Numbered from the stretch's first letter, positions 46,015 to 54,928 are shown. The stretch is DNA of 61,015 bases from Burkholderia sp. E7m39 (GCA_001319865.1 BBSL01000031.1:1-61015), one strand, 5' to 3'. A program made the numbers and translations. The notes: a model not told the origin generated them from the letters alone.

Positions 46015-48301
46015 GGACTTTGTATGGCCCAACGAGCTCGAGAATTTTGGCCGATTCAATCTTGTCTATGGCTGGAACGGGTCAGGGAAAACGACGCTTT
46101 CCACTCTCTTCCGAGCGCTTCAAATGTCGACGAGCGTCAATGAAGGCCAGGTCGAGTTTATTTTTGACAAGACAAGCATCACAGGAAGAGACCTCAATCG
46201 AGCAGCGCTTCCTGGGGTACGCGTTTTCAACCGTGAGGTTGCCGCTCGTAGTGTGTTCGAGACTACCGGCGGAATGCTTGACCAGTTCCCTCCGGTTTAC
46301 GTATTCGGTGAAGAGAGCGCTGAAAAGCAACGGCAGTTAGATGACCTTAAGCCGACGACCGAGAAGCTTGGTAAGGCCGTAACACAAGCAACAACAGAGG
46401 AAGCACGAGCACAGAAGGAGCTTAACGAATACGCGACAACAACAGCAAGAGTGATAAAGAATCTGCTGGTTGCGCCAGGTGGAAGCTTCAATAATTACAA
46501 TGCGAGCGATTTTCGTTCTGGGATTGCGCGCATCTCTAAGGAAAGCAGGAAGCTACTAACTTTGGAGGAGCGTCAGGCGCTATTGGACCGGAAAGACGCA
46601 CAGCCTCGAGAATTCATTCGTGTTTCCGAAGTTCGATTCCCAGACCTCACAACTTTGCGGAACGATGCTCGCGAAGCGCTGAAAAAGACTGTAGTGTCGA
46701 ACGTTATCGGAGAGTTAGCGGGAAACGCCGACCTTAGCGCGTGGGTTCGGCACGGCTTGGCGATGCATACCAATGCCGGGGACTCCGATACATGTAAATT
46801 TTGCGCGCAACCATTGCCAGCGAGCAGGCTGAGACGGCTCGAAGCGCACTTCAACGATGAGTTTCGAAGCTTTACTCACGAACTTGAAAAGCTGGCGAGT
46901 CGCATTCAATCGGCAGCGTCTAGTCTAAATAATATCGACTTCGTCGACGCGGATGTCCTCTACCCTGAGTTTCGAAAAGAGTATGCGCAAGCACGCGGAA
47001 ACTTCGAGCTGACCCTTGCGAACGTCAAGGACGCGCTTACCGCGCTGGCCGACGCCGTGAAGACAAAGCAGTCCCACGTGTTTGAGCCTCTCGACTTGGA
47101 GACTCTCGTTGAGGGCAGTGGGGAGATAACTGCAGAGAGCAAATCAATGCTGCAAACGTTTCTGAATGCGGTCAATAGGGGCGTCTCTGCCGTTGCAGAG
47201 TACATGGGCCAGCAGGCGTTCGCACAACTGGCCGCCATCGTGGAGAAGCACAATGAGAGGACCCGCTCGTTCACCGAGGAGATTAATTTGGTGCGAGACC
47301 GGCTGTATGCTCATGAGCTCGCGGTGGCTCTCGAAGGATGGCAGGAGAAACAGGATGAGCTCGCGCTTTCTGTGCAAGTACGTACCGACGCCGAAAAAGA
47401 AAAGGCAGAGGTCGATAAGCAGATTCGAGAGTTAGAGGCCACAATCCGTGAGCATAGGCGACCTGCGGAGGACTTAAATCGAGAATTGCGTGATTATCTT
47501 GGACACGACGAAATCAAATTCACCGTGGAGGACAATGGATATCGACTCGAGCGGCAAGGGCAGGCGGCAACCAATCTGAGTGAGGGGGAACGTACGGCGA
47601 TAGCGTTCCTATATTTTCTCAAATCTCTTGAAGACCGGTCATTCGACCTATCAAAGGGGATTGTAGTAGTCGATGACCCAATTTCGAGTCTCGATTCGAA
47701 CTCGATTTATAGTGCTTTTGGTTTCATGAAGCGCAAGTTGTGTGACGCCGGGCAGCTTTTCGTCCTGACCCATAACTACACGTTTTTGCGTCAGGTGCGA
47801 AACTGGTTTCAGCACCTCAATGGCAGAAAGAAGATGAAGCCATCCAAGTTCTATATGTTGCGCGCTTCAAATATCGACGGACAACGACGCTCTGTTCTTG
47901 AGGTGATGGACGCGTTCCTTCAAGATTACGAGTCAGAGTATCACTATCTTTTTAAGCGTGTCGTCGAGGCAAGTGAGATTGAAGGTGGTGGCGCATTGAA
48001 GACGTACTATGAACTGCCCAATCTCGCCCGACGGTTACTTGAAGCGTTCCTCGTATTCAAGATTCCAGATGAGGGAAGTCTCCACGCGCGACTGGAGGCC
48101 ATCGAATTTGACGGACCGAAGAAAACGCGAATTCTTCGCTTCGTGGACACCCATTCGCATGCGGAACAAATCGCGGAGGGCCACGATGATGCGTCGGCGC
48201 TTGCTGAGGCGCCTAACGTTCTGAAGGATTTGCTCGAACTTATTGCCGCATGTGATAAGGGGCATTTCGATAGAATGAAGCTTTCGCTGGTTACCGCCTG
48301 A
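45968..48301 (+). CDS. RloC/PrrC-like AAA_13 ATPase, candidate anticodon nuclease
   Basis: A 777-residue SMC/ABC-type ATPase. Walker A GWNGSGKTT (about 35), a CKFC half zinc hook within the coiled coil (about 276), signature NLSEGERTAIAFLYFL (about 535), Walker B VVVDDPISSLD (about 565) and the H-loop VLTHNYTF (about 600) are intact. The C-terminal tail has R-x3-E in RRLLEAF (about 688) and His in DTHSH (about 727). Their spacing resembles the Arg-Glu-His triad of the PrrC/RloC tRNA anticodon nucleases. If active it would cut tRNA after DNA damage or phage attack. Other AAA_13 defence ATPases share the fold, so the nuclease call is provisional. Confidence 0.75.
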   Translation: MMLERFAQIRGYRIFRDFVWPNELENFGRFNLVYGWNGSGKTTLSTLFRALQMSTSVNEGQVEFIFDKTSITGRDLNRAALPGVRVFNREVAARSVFETTGGMLDQFPPVYVFGEESAEKQRQLDDLKPTTEKLGKAVTQATTEEARAQKELNEYATTTARVIKNLLVAPGGSFNNYNASDFRSGIARISKESRKLLTLEERQALLDRKDAQPREFIRVSEVRFPDLTTLRNDAREALKKTVVSNVIGELAGNADLSAWVRHGLAMHTNAGDSDTCKFCAQPLPASRLRRLEAHFNDEFRSFTHELEKLASRIQSAASSLNNIDFVDADVLYPEFRKEYAQARGNFELTLANVKDALTALADAVKTKQSHVFEPLDLETLVEGSGEITAESKSMLQTFLNAVNRGVSAVAEYMGQQAFAQLAAIVEKHNERTRSFTEEINLVRDRLYAHELAVALEGWQEKQDELALSVQVRTDAEKEKAEVDKQIRELEATIREHRRPAEDLNRELRDYLGHDEIKFTVEDNGYRLERQGQAATNLSEGERTAIAFLYFLKSLEDRSFDLSKGIVVVDDPISSLDSNSIYSAFGFMKRKLCDAGQLFVLTHNYTFLRQVRNWFQHLNGRKKMKPSKFYMLRASNIDGQRRSVLEVMDAFLQDYESEYHYLFKRVVEASEIEGGGALKTYYELPNLARRLLEAFLVFKIPDEGSLHARLEAIEFDGPKKTRILRFVDTHSHAEQIAEGHDDASALAEAPNVLKDLLELIAACDKGHFDRMKLSLVTA

Positions 48302-48960
48302 TGACCATGACCGCTGACTCCATTCGGATTTCGCTCGAAGAACTTATTGCCCGGGAGGCATCCCAGCGTGCCATTAAGGTAAGTGCGTCCGACTTCTATA
48401 ATCGAACGTACACGTTACAGTTAGCAGAGTTCGTCAGGTTGCGAGAAAAGCGGGCATGGACTGTCGACGATGTTCTGATGCGCTTCTGTAGCGTCTATGG
48501 CTGGATGCCGCGCGGCATTCAAGAATGGAATGTTGATGCCGTTCCGGCTCTAGCTCTTCTGCTCAATCAAGATGAACCTGATTTCGATGCCCTCATTAGA
48601 ACGGCCAACCGGTGCATAAACAATTCAATCGTAGGGGCTTCAAAATTCCTGCATTTCTTCGACCCTCACTGCTATCCCATATTCGATTCCGTGGTCGCAT
48701 CTCGATGGTGGCCGACGTGGGATGCATCCAAGGCGCTCTCGCGGTACTTGCTGTACTGGGAGGGGGTCCTCACGGTCGGCGATGAAGCGGCCATGGCTGC
48801 GCAGAGTTGGGCAAAAAATTGGATGGGGTATGAGGTTTCGGGTATTCGAGCCATTGAGGCGTTAGCGTTCTATACGCAGCGAGCGCTGAAAAGAGGTAGC
48901 CCACCAGTATCGGTAACTCAGTTGGATTGCGACGACGACATCAGAGGCCGGACGGACTGA
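48301..48960 (+). CDS. Uncharacterised protein coupled to the RloC-like ATPase
   Basis: A 219-residue, mainly helical protein. Its ATG shares one base with the ATPase stop (TGATG), so it is translationally coupled. The segment NNSIVGASKFLHFFDPHCYPIFDSVVASRWW recalls a helix-turn seen in small defence-associated proteins with a helix-hairpin-helix-like core, but I cannot assign a family. It is probably a functional partner of the ATPase. Confidence 0.7.
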   Translation: MTMTADSIRISLEELIAREASQRAIKVSASDFYNRTYTLQLAEFVRLREKRAWTVDDVLMRFCSVYGWMPRGIQEWNVDAVPALALLLNQDEPDFDALIRTANRCINNSIVGASKFLHFFDPHCYPIFDSVVASRWWPTWDASKALSRYLLYWEGVLTVGDEAAMAAQSWAKNWMGYEVSGIRAIEALAFYTQRALKRGSPPVSVTQLDCDDDIRGRTD

Positions 48961-49143
48961 TTTGCGCACGTCCGGTACCGTCCGGGCCGACAGGGTATCA
49001 ATGGAGGAGTATCTCGTGCTTGAACTCAAGGATGAACTCGGGTTCGAGCCTCCCACACCTAGTTATGACGCCGGCTTTAGCATGTAAGGGCTGGTTAAGC
49101 GGCTCGTCTCTGCCGCGCACTCGCGTTCTGCAAGGCCTAAATA

Positions 49144-50106
49144 TCACGCAGCAAGGCGATGCTCGTAGTACGGCCGCATTTTGTCTTCAAGAACTGCGTA
49201 CTGTGCCGCAAGGTCCTGCGGATTTGGGTTCAGCCAAGCAGCCACGTTTTCTGGCTTGATTGAAACAATGCAGCGGTCATGCCCCGCTTCGTCAACCTCA
49301 GGGGGAGGCTCGTCGGTGATAGCTGCGAAACTGTACAGGTCGGGCTCACCCGGGGCCGACCATTTTGACCACAAGCACGCTACAAGCATCCTGCTTCCAT
49401 CGCGTGGTGTAAACTGCAGGATGACGTTTTCATCGTCTTCCCCTTCAGCCAGCACGCGCCCTTCCATCTTCGACTTCTTAACGTTCTCATAAAACGAGTC
49501 GACAATGAGCACACCGTGCGAGTAACCGAACACGGGCTTCCAGAAACCTCCCAGACTGTCTAAACGGGCGTTATACGTTCCTGGATACTTCAAATCATAG
49601 CTAGCTGGCTTTCCTGCGAGGCGACATAGATAGCGCATCGGTCGAACGACCAGCTGACCATTCTCCTGGATGAGCAATGGCGCGTAGTTCCCGGGGAAAA
49701 TCCGCGAATCGCGGGGAAGCAATTCCGTGCGCCCGAGGTCGTCAATTCGGCCAAGAGCGGCTTGGATTTTGTCGCCAGCAATTCGCTTGCTCTCGGCCGC
49801 AGCTTTGGTTGTCTTTTTCTGCAGCGTCCTCTCTGCGGCAACCAGTCGAGCCCTCTGCTTGAACAGTTCCTCTTCGAGCGTCTTCGTCTGGTCCGCGTTG
49901 TAGCGGTCGATAAGCTGCCTGATTTCAGCTTCGGCGTCACTCTGCGGGTCCGCGAATGCCTCATCCATAGCCTTTGGAAGCCGTGCCTTTAGCCGACCCT
50001 CCGCGCGTTCCCAGTACAGCCTCGCAAATTCGCGGATGTCGATGGTGGCACCGAACATCCGAACAAATTTTTTGTAGTCAGCTTCAATCTGAGCTGAATA
50101 ACACAT
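49144..50106 (-). CDS. SOS response-associated peptidase (SRAP, YedK/HMCES family)
   Basis: About 320 residues. SRAP proteins use an N-terminal Cys2 to crosslink to abasic sites in single-stranded DNA. The start is therefore the ATG at 50106 giving MCYSAQ, not the ATG at 50112. The other active-site residues are visible: Asn in TYNARLDSL, Glu in DSFYEN and His in AGHDRC. A charged coiled-coil insert of roughly 70 residues (about 55-125) separates the Cys2 region from the rest, longer than in E. coli YedK. It is divergent from imuA, as in many Burkholderiales SOS loci. Confidence 0.88.
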   Translation of the reverse strand: MCYSAQIEADYKKFVRMFGATIDIREFARLYWERAEGRLKARLPKAMDEAFADPQSDAEAEIRQLIDRYNADQTKTLEEELFKQRARLVAAERTLQKKTTKAAAESKRIAGDKIQAALGRIDDLGRTELLPRDSRIFPGNYAPLLIQENGQLVVRPMRYLCRLAGKPASYDLKYPGTYNARLDSLGGFWKPVFGYSHGVLIVDSFYENVKKSKMEGRVLAEGEDDENVILQFTPRDGSRMLVACLWSKWSAPGEPDLYSFAAITDEPPPEVDEAGHDRCIVSIKPENVAAWLNPNPQDLAAQYAVLEDKMRPYYEHRLAA

Positions 50107-50282
50107 GTTCACTCCCGGTCAAGGCCGCATTGCTGGACTGCATTGAACCCACACAGTGGAAGCCACAATGCTGTGCGCGACGCCGCATCGGTCTGGACGA
50201 AGTCTGCCCCGAACAGGCTACATCGCTCGTCCCCATCGCGTCGCTGGTCACACCATGATACCGGCGGAAAATCCAGGCTATA

Positions 50283-50298
50283 CTGTACATACATACAG
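50283..50298. promoter_or_regulatory. LexA operator (SOS box)
   Basis: CTGTACATACATACAG, a perfect CTGT-N8-ACAG LexA box, ends 11 bases before the imuA ATG at 50310. It should repress imuA. Effect on the divergent SRAP gene, 180 bases away, is possible but not shown. Confidence 0.88.
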
Positions 50299-50309
50299 TG
50301 TTTTGCGAT

Positions 50310-51017
50310 ATGGATACTGTTCGCGCCCCGTTACCGGAGTCGATTCACCCCGCGCTTTGGCGTGCATCGCAGCTTGCGCGCGGTCGCGTGTCGACGGTCG
50401 ATACTGGCTATCCGGTCTTGTCGCAAGAGCTGCCGGGCGGAGGTTGGCCCATTGGGGCGCTCACCGAAATCCTGGCGCAAGCGCCGGGTTCGGGAGAGAT
50501 GCGGCTGCTGGCGCCCGCCCTGGGCACGCTGAAGGCGTCTGTCGCGTTCATTGAGCCGCCGTGCCACCCGTGCATTCAGGGTCTGGCGTATTCAGGCATC
50601 GATGCCGACAAGATTCTCCTGTTGCGCGCGAAGCGCTCGAATGACCAGCTATGGTCAGCGGAGCAGATTCTGAAAGCGGGCACCTGTGATGCCGCGCTGC
50701 TGTGGCAAACGCATGCACGCGCAGATTCGCTACGGCGTTTGCTCCTGGCCGCCCGCTCGAGCACGTCGCTGTTGTTCGTATTTCGGCCTATCCGTGAGGC
50801 ATTAGATGCGTCCCCGGCCGAACTACGCGTGGCGGTGCGTCCCGCCGAAGGAGGCGTGAACGTGGACATCATCAAACGCAAAGGCCCGAAGTTCGAAGGC
50901 GACCTGACTGTGAACGTGCAGCCCGGCGCAGCACTCTGGAGCGCCCACGGTCGGTCACGCCGTGCATTCGTGCCGTTCGAGTTCGGAGTTCCAGCGGCCA
51001 GCGATGCACTTGCGTAA
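50310..51017 (+). CDS. imuA: ImuA, translesion-synthesis associated RecA-like protein
   Basis: About 235 residues (MDTVRAPLPESIHPALWRASQLAR...). ELPGGGWPIGALTEIL and the region ending AALWSAHGRSRRAFVPFEF are typical of ImuA in Burkholderia. ImuA works with ImuB and the error-prone polymerase DnaE2 in damage-induced mutagenesis. The ATG at 50310 is chosen; the GTG at 50298 lies inside the LexA box. The usual imuB and dnaE2 are absent downstream, so this is an orphan copy or a truncated operon. Confidence 0.9.
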   Translation: MDTVRAPLPESIHPALWRASQLARGRVSTVDTGYPVLSQELPGGGWPIGALTEILAQAPGSGEMRLLAPALGTLKASVAFIEPPCHPCIQGLAYSGIDADKILLLRAKRSNDQLWSAEQILKAGTCDAALLWQTHARADSLRRLLLAARSSTSLLFVFRPIREALDASPAELRVAVRPAEGGVNVDIIKRKGPKFEGDLTVNVQPGAALWSAHGRSRRAFVPFEFGVPAASDALA

Positions 51018-51056
51018 ACGCTTCGGCTGCCTGGCGTAGTCAAAGGAGATTTCAAT

Positions 51057-51266
51057 ATGAGAGCGGATGAGTGGGTGAGAGAGGCAGAACGCGAGTCGAA
51101 GCTTGTCGACGCGCTGTACAAGGCGCGCTATCTGATTTCAATGCACCACGGCATGACCGTACGGTGCGATGGCGAAGAATGGGCGCTCGATTTCGGCCAG
51201 GAGTTACAGACAATTGATACAGCGTTGAAGGCGGCCGGTGTTGATACGCGGCGCATCAGACAGTAA
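51057..51266 (+). CDS. Hypothetical protein (69 aa)
   Basis: A 69-residue acidic protein starting MRADEWVREAERESKLVDAL, with a strong AAAGGAGAT ribosome site. No family recognised. It follows imuA by 40 bases and may share its transcript. Confidence 0.7.
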   Translation: MRADEWVREAERESKLVDALYKARYLISMHHGMTVRCDGEEWALDFGQELQTIDTALKAAGVDTRRIRQ

Positions 51267-51339
51267 GCGCTCGCCAAGCAGCTCGACTTGAAGCAGTGAT
51301 TGGGGGCGAATAGCATGGAGGACCGACAGAGGTTGACGG

Positions 51340-51558
51340 ATGCAAACAGAGAAATATCGCGGTTACACGCTGTGGGGTCACGCCATCCTGCAGCAAGAAG
51401 ACATCTTGCGACCGAAGCGATTTGCGGCAAGCGGCACAATCACGCGCGACACGAAAGTCGTCGACGTGTCTGGAGTGCTCGGCACCTTCGGGACGAACGA
51501 GGAAGCTGAATTGGCCGGTATTGCATGGTGCCGCGCGTGGGTCGACGGCCACGAGTAG
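51340..51558 (+). CDS. Small CV_2116-type domain protein (72 aa)
   Basis: A 72-residue protein, MQTEKYRGYTLWGHAILQQ..., containing the Y-x-G-Y-x-L-WGHA and AELAGIAWCRAWVDGH pattern shared by a family of small Burkholderiales proteins. No function is known. Confidence 0.75.
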   Translation: MQTEKYRGYTLWGHAILQQEDILRPKRFAASGTITRDTKVVDVSGVLGTFGTNEEAELAGIAWCRAWVDGHE

Positions 51559-51713
51559 CGCGGAAGCGGCCATGTACCTTCGCGCGCGAAGATGAGCGGT
51601 CGACCTACGTTGCGCGAGGTACGAGCAAAAGGGCGCCCTGCCCGGTGGCGAATCGCCTGACAGCTTCGACAATCGGCACGTCTAATGCCCGATTTTGACC
51701 GAGTCCATTCCTA

Positions 51714-52166
51714 ATGCGATATGCCTCCTACTCGAGACGCGCAACAGCGCTCACCATCGATTCAATCTGGTGGACTGCAATCGTCTTGTTTATCCCTCTC
51801 GGCCCCTCCACACAAGACATCCTGACGGCACCTGAGTCGTACGCCTCGACCATTCTTTTCTGGCTGGCAATAGGGCAGTGCATTCCCATTCTGGTGACCG
51901 GCTTGATGTGGGCAACATGGGGTACATCACCCGGCAAACGCGCGCTACATCTCCAGATAGTGGATGTCGATACCGGACGTGCAATGACAGTCCGACAAGC
52001 CGGGCTACGGACAATTGGGTATCTCCTAACCTTTGCCACGTTCGGCGCCGGCTTTCTGTGGGTCCTGTTCAATGACAAGAGGCAGACGTTGCACGACCGC
52101 ATAGCCAATACGACGGTGGTGGAGGAGGAAACGAGGGCACATGCCGGAAAAACTGAGCTTCGGTGA
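51714..52166 (+). CDS. RDD family membrane protein
   Basis: A 150-residue protein with three or four membrane helices. The RDD hallmarks are present: an Arg/Asp pair near the N-terminus (RRATALTIDSIWW), TSPGKRALHLQIVD, and DKRQTLHDRIANT at the end. The transport or other role of RDD proteins is mostly unknown. Confidence 0.85.
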   Translation: MRYASYSRRATALTIDSIWWTAIVLFIPLGPSTQDILTAPESYASTILFWLAIGQCIPILVTGLMWATWGTSPGKRALHLQIVDVDTGRAMTVRQAGLRTIGYLLTFATFGAGFLWVLFNDKRQTLHDRIANTTVVEEETRAHAGKTELR

Positions 52167-52393
52167 CCGAGCGAAGGCCAAACACCTGGCACTACATGAC
52201 CGTTGCGGGTCCTCTTAGTCGGGCCAACTTCCGCCGCCCATCGACCGTTGCCGTTCGCAAATGACGCGCATCGCGCTAACTCTCCGTCATCGTAAGACCG
52301 TGAGTATCATTCACAGGGGCTCAATGAAAGAAGATGGTGCAATGGATGGCGCCGGCCTTTCTTGCTAGCCCTCTCCAAGTACTTAGGCTCAAC

Positions 52394-52523
52394 CGTTTGC
52401 TGCCCGCTTGCCTTTCGGGCCCTGCTTCACATTAAAGCTGATTTTTTAGCCTTCCTAGAGCGACTTGATGCCTGTGGCCTGTAGCTCGGAGAAGTGCGCA
52501 AGCAGGTCTTCGCCCCGTCGTCT
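52394..52523 (-). pseudogene. Cold-shock protein remnant
   Basis: The minus strand reads GEDLLAHFSELQATGIKSL, a stop, EG, a second stop, then [17 protein letters not shown]. This matches the C-terminal two thirds of the intact cold-shock gene at 53788-53991, with two in-frame stops and no start. It abuts the truncated phbB. Confidence 0.85.
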
Positions 52524-52568
52524 TGCAATATTGCTGCTCACGCGCCGCAGAGGTCGTCGCAAGGCCCG

Positions 52569-53000
52569 CTATATCGAACATCGAGCGACATTGATAATGC
52601 GGCCCCACTCTTTGCTGACCATTCCCTCAATTACCTGCTTGGTCACGTTGAACAGACTGGTCAGATTGGTGGCAATGACATCGTTCCAGTTCTCCAGCGT
52701 CATCTTGCGAAATACGCCATCCCGCGTGATGCCGGCGTTGTTCACAAGCACGTCAATCTCGCCCACCTCTTTCTTCACCTTGGCGAAGGCTGCTTCAGTG
52801 GATTCCCAGTCTGCGACATTGCCTTCCGATGCGATGAATGTGAAGCCGAGCGCCGACTGCTCGGCCAACCAGCGCTCCCGACGAGGGGAGTTCGGGCCAC
52901 AGCCAGCCACGACCGTCAATCCATCCTTATGCAGACGCTGGCAGATTGCCGTGCCGATTCCGCCCATGCCGCCAGTTACATAAGCAATTCTCTTCGCCAT
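52569..53000 (-). pseudogene. phbB: Truncated acetoacetyl-CoA reductase (PhbB)
   Basis: A 143-residue N-terminal fragment of a normally 246-residue short-chain dehydrogenase. The NADP loop YVTGGMGGIG and NNAGITRDG are intact, but homology ends at GRIINV. The catalytic Ser and Tyr-x3-Lys are therefore missing and it cannot be active. An AAGGAG site precedes the ATG. It presumably once made 3-hydroxybutyryl-CoA for polyhydroxybutyrate. Confidence 0.88.
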
Positions 53001-53787
53001 GTCCTTGACTCCTTGCCGTTACGGTTAGCGCATGAAACATTCTCGCCAAGACGGCGAAATGTATGCCATACGATTTAATAGCACTACATATTTTCCAGCC
53101 TGGGAAACTCGAAGAACTGTTTTATGCCCCCGCGTCAACTTTCCGCCGACCCTTTCTTACGGACACGATGCGAGTGGCCGGACGTCAGCGAGGTATAGGA
53201 TTTACATCACCGTCTGCCGCAAAGCCTGGCAGGTAGCCGTCGCGCCCGGCGTCTGCCCGGTACGAAGCCAATTGACGTCAAGATTGAGAAAGGTCGCAAT
53301 CCGCGTGAATGCATTTAGCGGTGGGACCGTGATTCCACGGCGCCAGAATTCACGTCGGATTCACTGATGTCGAGCCGTCTGGCGGCACAGGCGGAACTGA
53401 TGCCAGCCCGCTTCAAAGCGGTGTCAAGGCGTGCGGCAAGGGCGCGCCTCAGGCTGCTGCCCTCATCGCTACGCTGAAGGTACTCGATGGTTTGAGCGCG
53501 TTGATTCGTCATGCTGGAAATCTCTCAGTGATGTTCTTATAGTCGTCGCCTCTTGGCCGTCCGTTGAAGCTAACCGGTCAATTTGACAATTTCAAGTCTC
53601 GTCATATTTTCGACGCCAGACTGTAAGTAGATAGTTGCAAGCGCACACGGTGCAAATCCGATAGTCTGTCTCCTACTGGCGCCGAATTCAGTCAACCGGG
53701 GAAAAATAGCTGTCTGCGACCGGTAGTGATAAGCACAAATAGCCGCAATAGGTTTTATCGATTTGGCAAGACAAGAGCGCCAACAGA
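53001..53787. other. Gene-poor interval between phbB fragment and cspA
   Basis: Apart from the doubtful 65-residue frame, no gene or clear element is seen. It includes the upstream region of the truncated phbB and the downstream region of cspA. Confidence 0.5.
53315..53512 (-). CDS. Hypothetical small protein (65 aa)
   Basis: A 65-residue frame (MTNQRAQTIEYLQRSDEGSSLRR...) preceded by GAGAGAT. It is Arg/Ser/Ala-rich and no family is recognised. It may be a fragment of a larger gene. Confidence 0.4.
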   Translation of the reverse strand: MTNQRAQTIEYLQRSDEGSSLRRALAARLDTALKRAGISSACAARRLDISESDVNSGAVESRSHR

Positions 53788-53991
53788 TTACTGCGGCTGG
53801 ATATTTGCCGCCTGCTTACCCTTCGGTCCCTGCTTGACGTCGAAGGTCACACGTTGCTGTTCCTGCAGCGACCTGAAACCCTTGCCCTGAATTTCCGAGA
53901 AGTGTGCGAACAGGTCTTCTCCGCCGTCATCCGGCGTGATGAATCCAAAGCCCTTCGCATCGTTAAACCACTTGACAGTACCTGAGGCCAT
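53788..53991 (-). CDS. cspA: CspA-type cold-shock protein
   Basis: A 67-residue single cold-shock domain. RNA-binding motifs KGFGFI and DLFAHF are intact, in [17 protein letters not shown].... It binds single-stranded RNA/DNA as an RNA chaperone. The ribosome site is weak. The long upstream region contains a hairpin (54100-54127) and may be a regulated 5' leader. Confidence 0.95.
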   Translation of the reverse strand: MASGTVKWFNDAKGFGFITPDDGGEDLFAHFSEIQGKGFRSLQEQQRVTFDVKQGPKGKQAANIQPQ

Positions 53992-54655
53992 TGTTTCGAT
54001 AACCAGTTGTATTGGACGAGGTCGCCCGACAATTCAGCGCCCATGAGGTGTGTTTTTTAACACAGCGAATCCAGGCGGGACATGCGCGTTTACGATATTT
54101 GAGACACCTCAAAGGTGATGCATCTCATAACATGTGTGTTAAGCACGCTCATAAGCGAAATACATCCCGTTAAACGTTTTTCCAGCGGTGAAAACCAAGC
54201 CGAAAACTGCTTGCGCCAACCGCTGTACCGCTGTGGCGCTCAAACGGTTTCTTTCGCTGTCGAAGCGTTCTTGAGTCGGCAAACGTATCCGGAAATTCCA
54301 GCGTCAGCATCGTGAGTACAGCCTAGCAACCATTTTCAAGCTCCAACCTAAGATGCTCGGCCACGAGGCGTCACACGAGCGAGAACTCTGGATTCGCTTA
54401 TACGCTGCGTTCGTCGTTGTTGATTCCTGCAGCAATTGTTATACGGTGAGGCTTCCAGTATGGTTGTAGCTCCAAAAGTTAGAGCAGTTATCCCTCGCTT
54501 TTTGGTGCGTGTTGGTCCCGCCAGTTTTTTCCGAGGCTTAGCCCTCGTCGTATTGGCTGGCAGGACTTTTTTTGTACACCAGCCAAGGCCTTCGCCTCCC
54601 GCACGGCGGTGCCTTGCTAAATGAAACGGAGCAATGCTTCGAGGAGCATTCAACA
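53992..54655. other. Non-coding region upstream of cspA
   Basis: No gene seen. A double-stem hairpin lies at 54100-54127 (TGAGA/TCTCA around CACCT/AGGTG), and GTGTT-TTTT-AACAC is near 54048-54062. They could belong to the cspA leader or the upstream region of the DUF1488 gene; neither is shown. Confidence 0.45.
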
Positions 54656-54928
54656 ATGGACGCCATCTTTACCGCAGAGCCGTTTATCGCTCCCGACGGA
54701 AAGACGGTTGTTATTGTTGCATCGGTCCATCAACGGTCTGTGCAATGCTCAATCACCCGTGCGGCGCTCGAACAGCATTTCAGGTTGCATCCGCGTGCGG
54801 ACGATATGACGATGCTGAAAGCGTTCAAAAACAGCCAATCGAGGATTGTCGCCATGGCCGAACGGCGAATGCTCAAGGCGCCGGGCGAGCCGATAGCCTT
54901 GAATGCCGCAGACGTCGCAGAGAGGTGA
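54656..54928 (+). CDS. DUF1488 family protein
   Basis: About 90 residues (MDAIFTAEPFIAPDGKTVVIVASVHQRSVQCSITRAAL...), matching the small DUF1488 proteins common in Burkholderia. The ATG at 54656 is preceded by GAGGAG with 9-base spacing; longer upstream frames are not supported. The function is unknown. Confidence 0.8.
   Translation: MDAIFTAEPFIAPDGKTVVIVASVHQRSVQCSITRAALEQHFRLHPRADDMTMLKAFKNSQSRIVAMAERRMLKAPGEPIALNAADVAER

Larger units (their letters stand above)
31519..48960. mobile_element. Multi-recombinase genomic island inserted in comM (right end not found)
   Basis: The left edge is the comM break at about 31,518. Inside are an overlapping operon of three tyrosine-recombinase-like proteins plus a small coiled-coil protein, then only defence-type cargo. 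Base composition is visibly more A+T-rich than the comM side. No conjugation or phage structural genes are seen. The given right end is only the last gene of the contiguous defence cargo. Because the 3' part of comM does not appear, the element may run past the window edge, or a rearrangement removed its far junction. Confidence 0.75.

Noticed and set aside
50107..50112. Upstream ATG for the SRAP gene
   Set aside because: It would bury the catalytic Cys2; the family requires Met-Cys at the N-terminus.
50298..50309. GTG at 50298 as imuA start
   Set aside because: It lies inside the LexA operator; ATG 50310 gives the family N-terminus.
51687..51702. GATTTTGAC as a copy of the island end site
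   Set aside because: Only a 9-base match without the facing arm; expected by chance at this scale.
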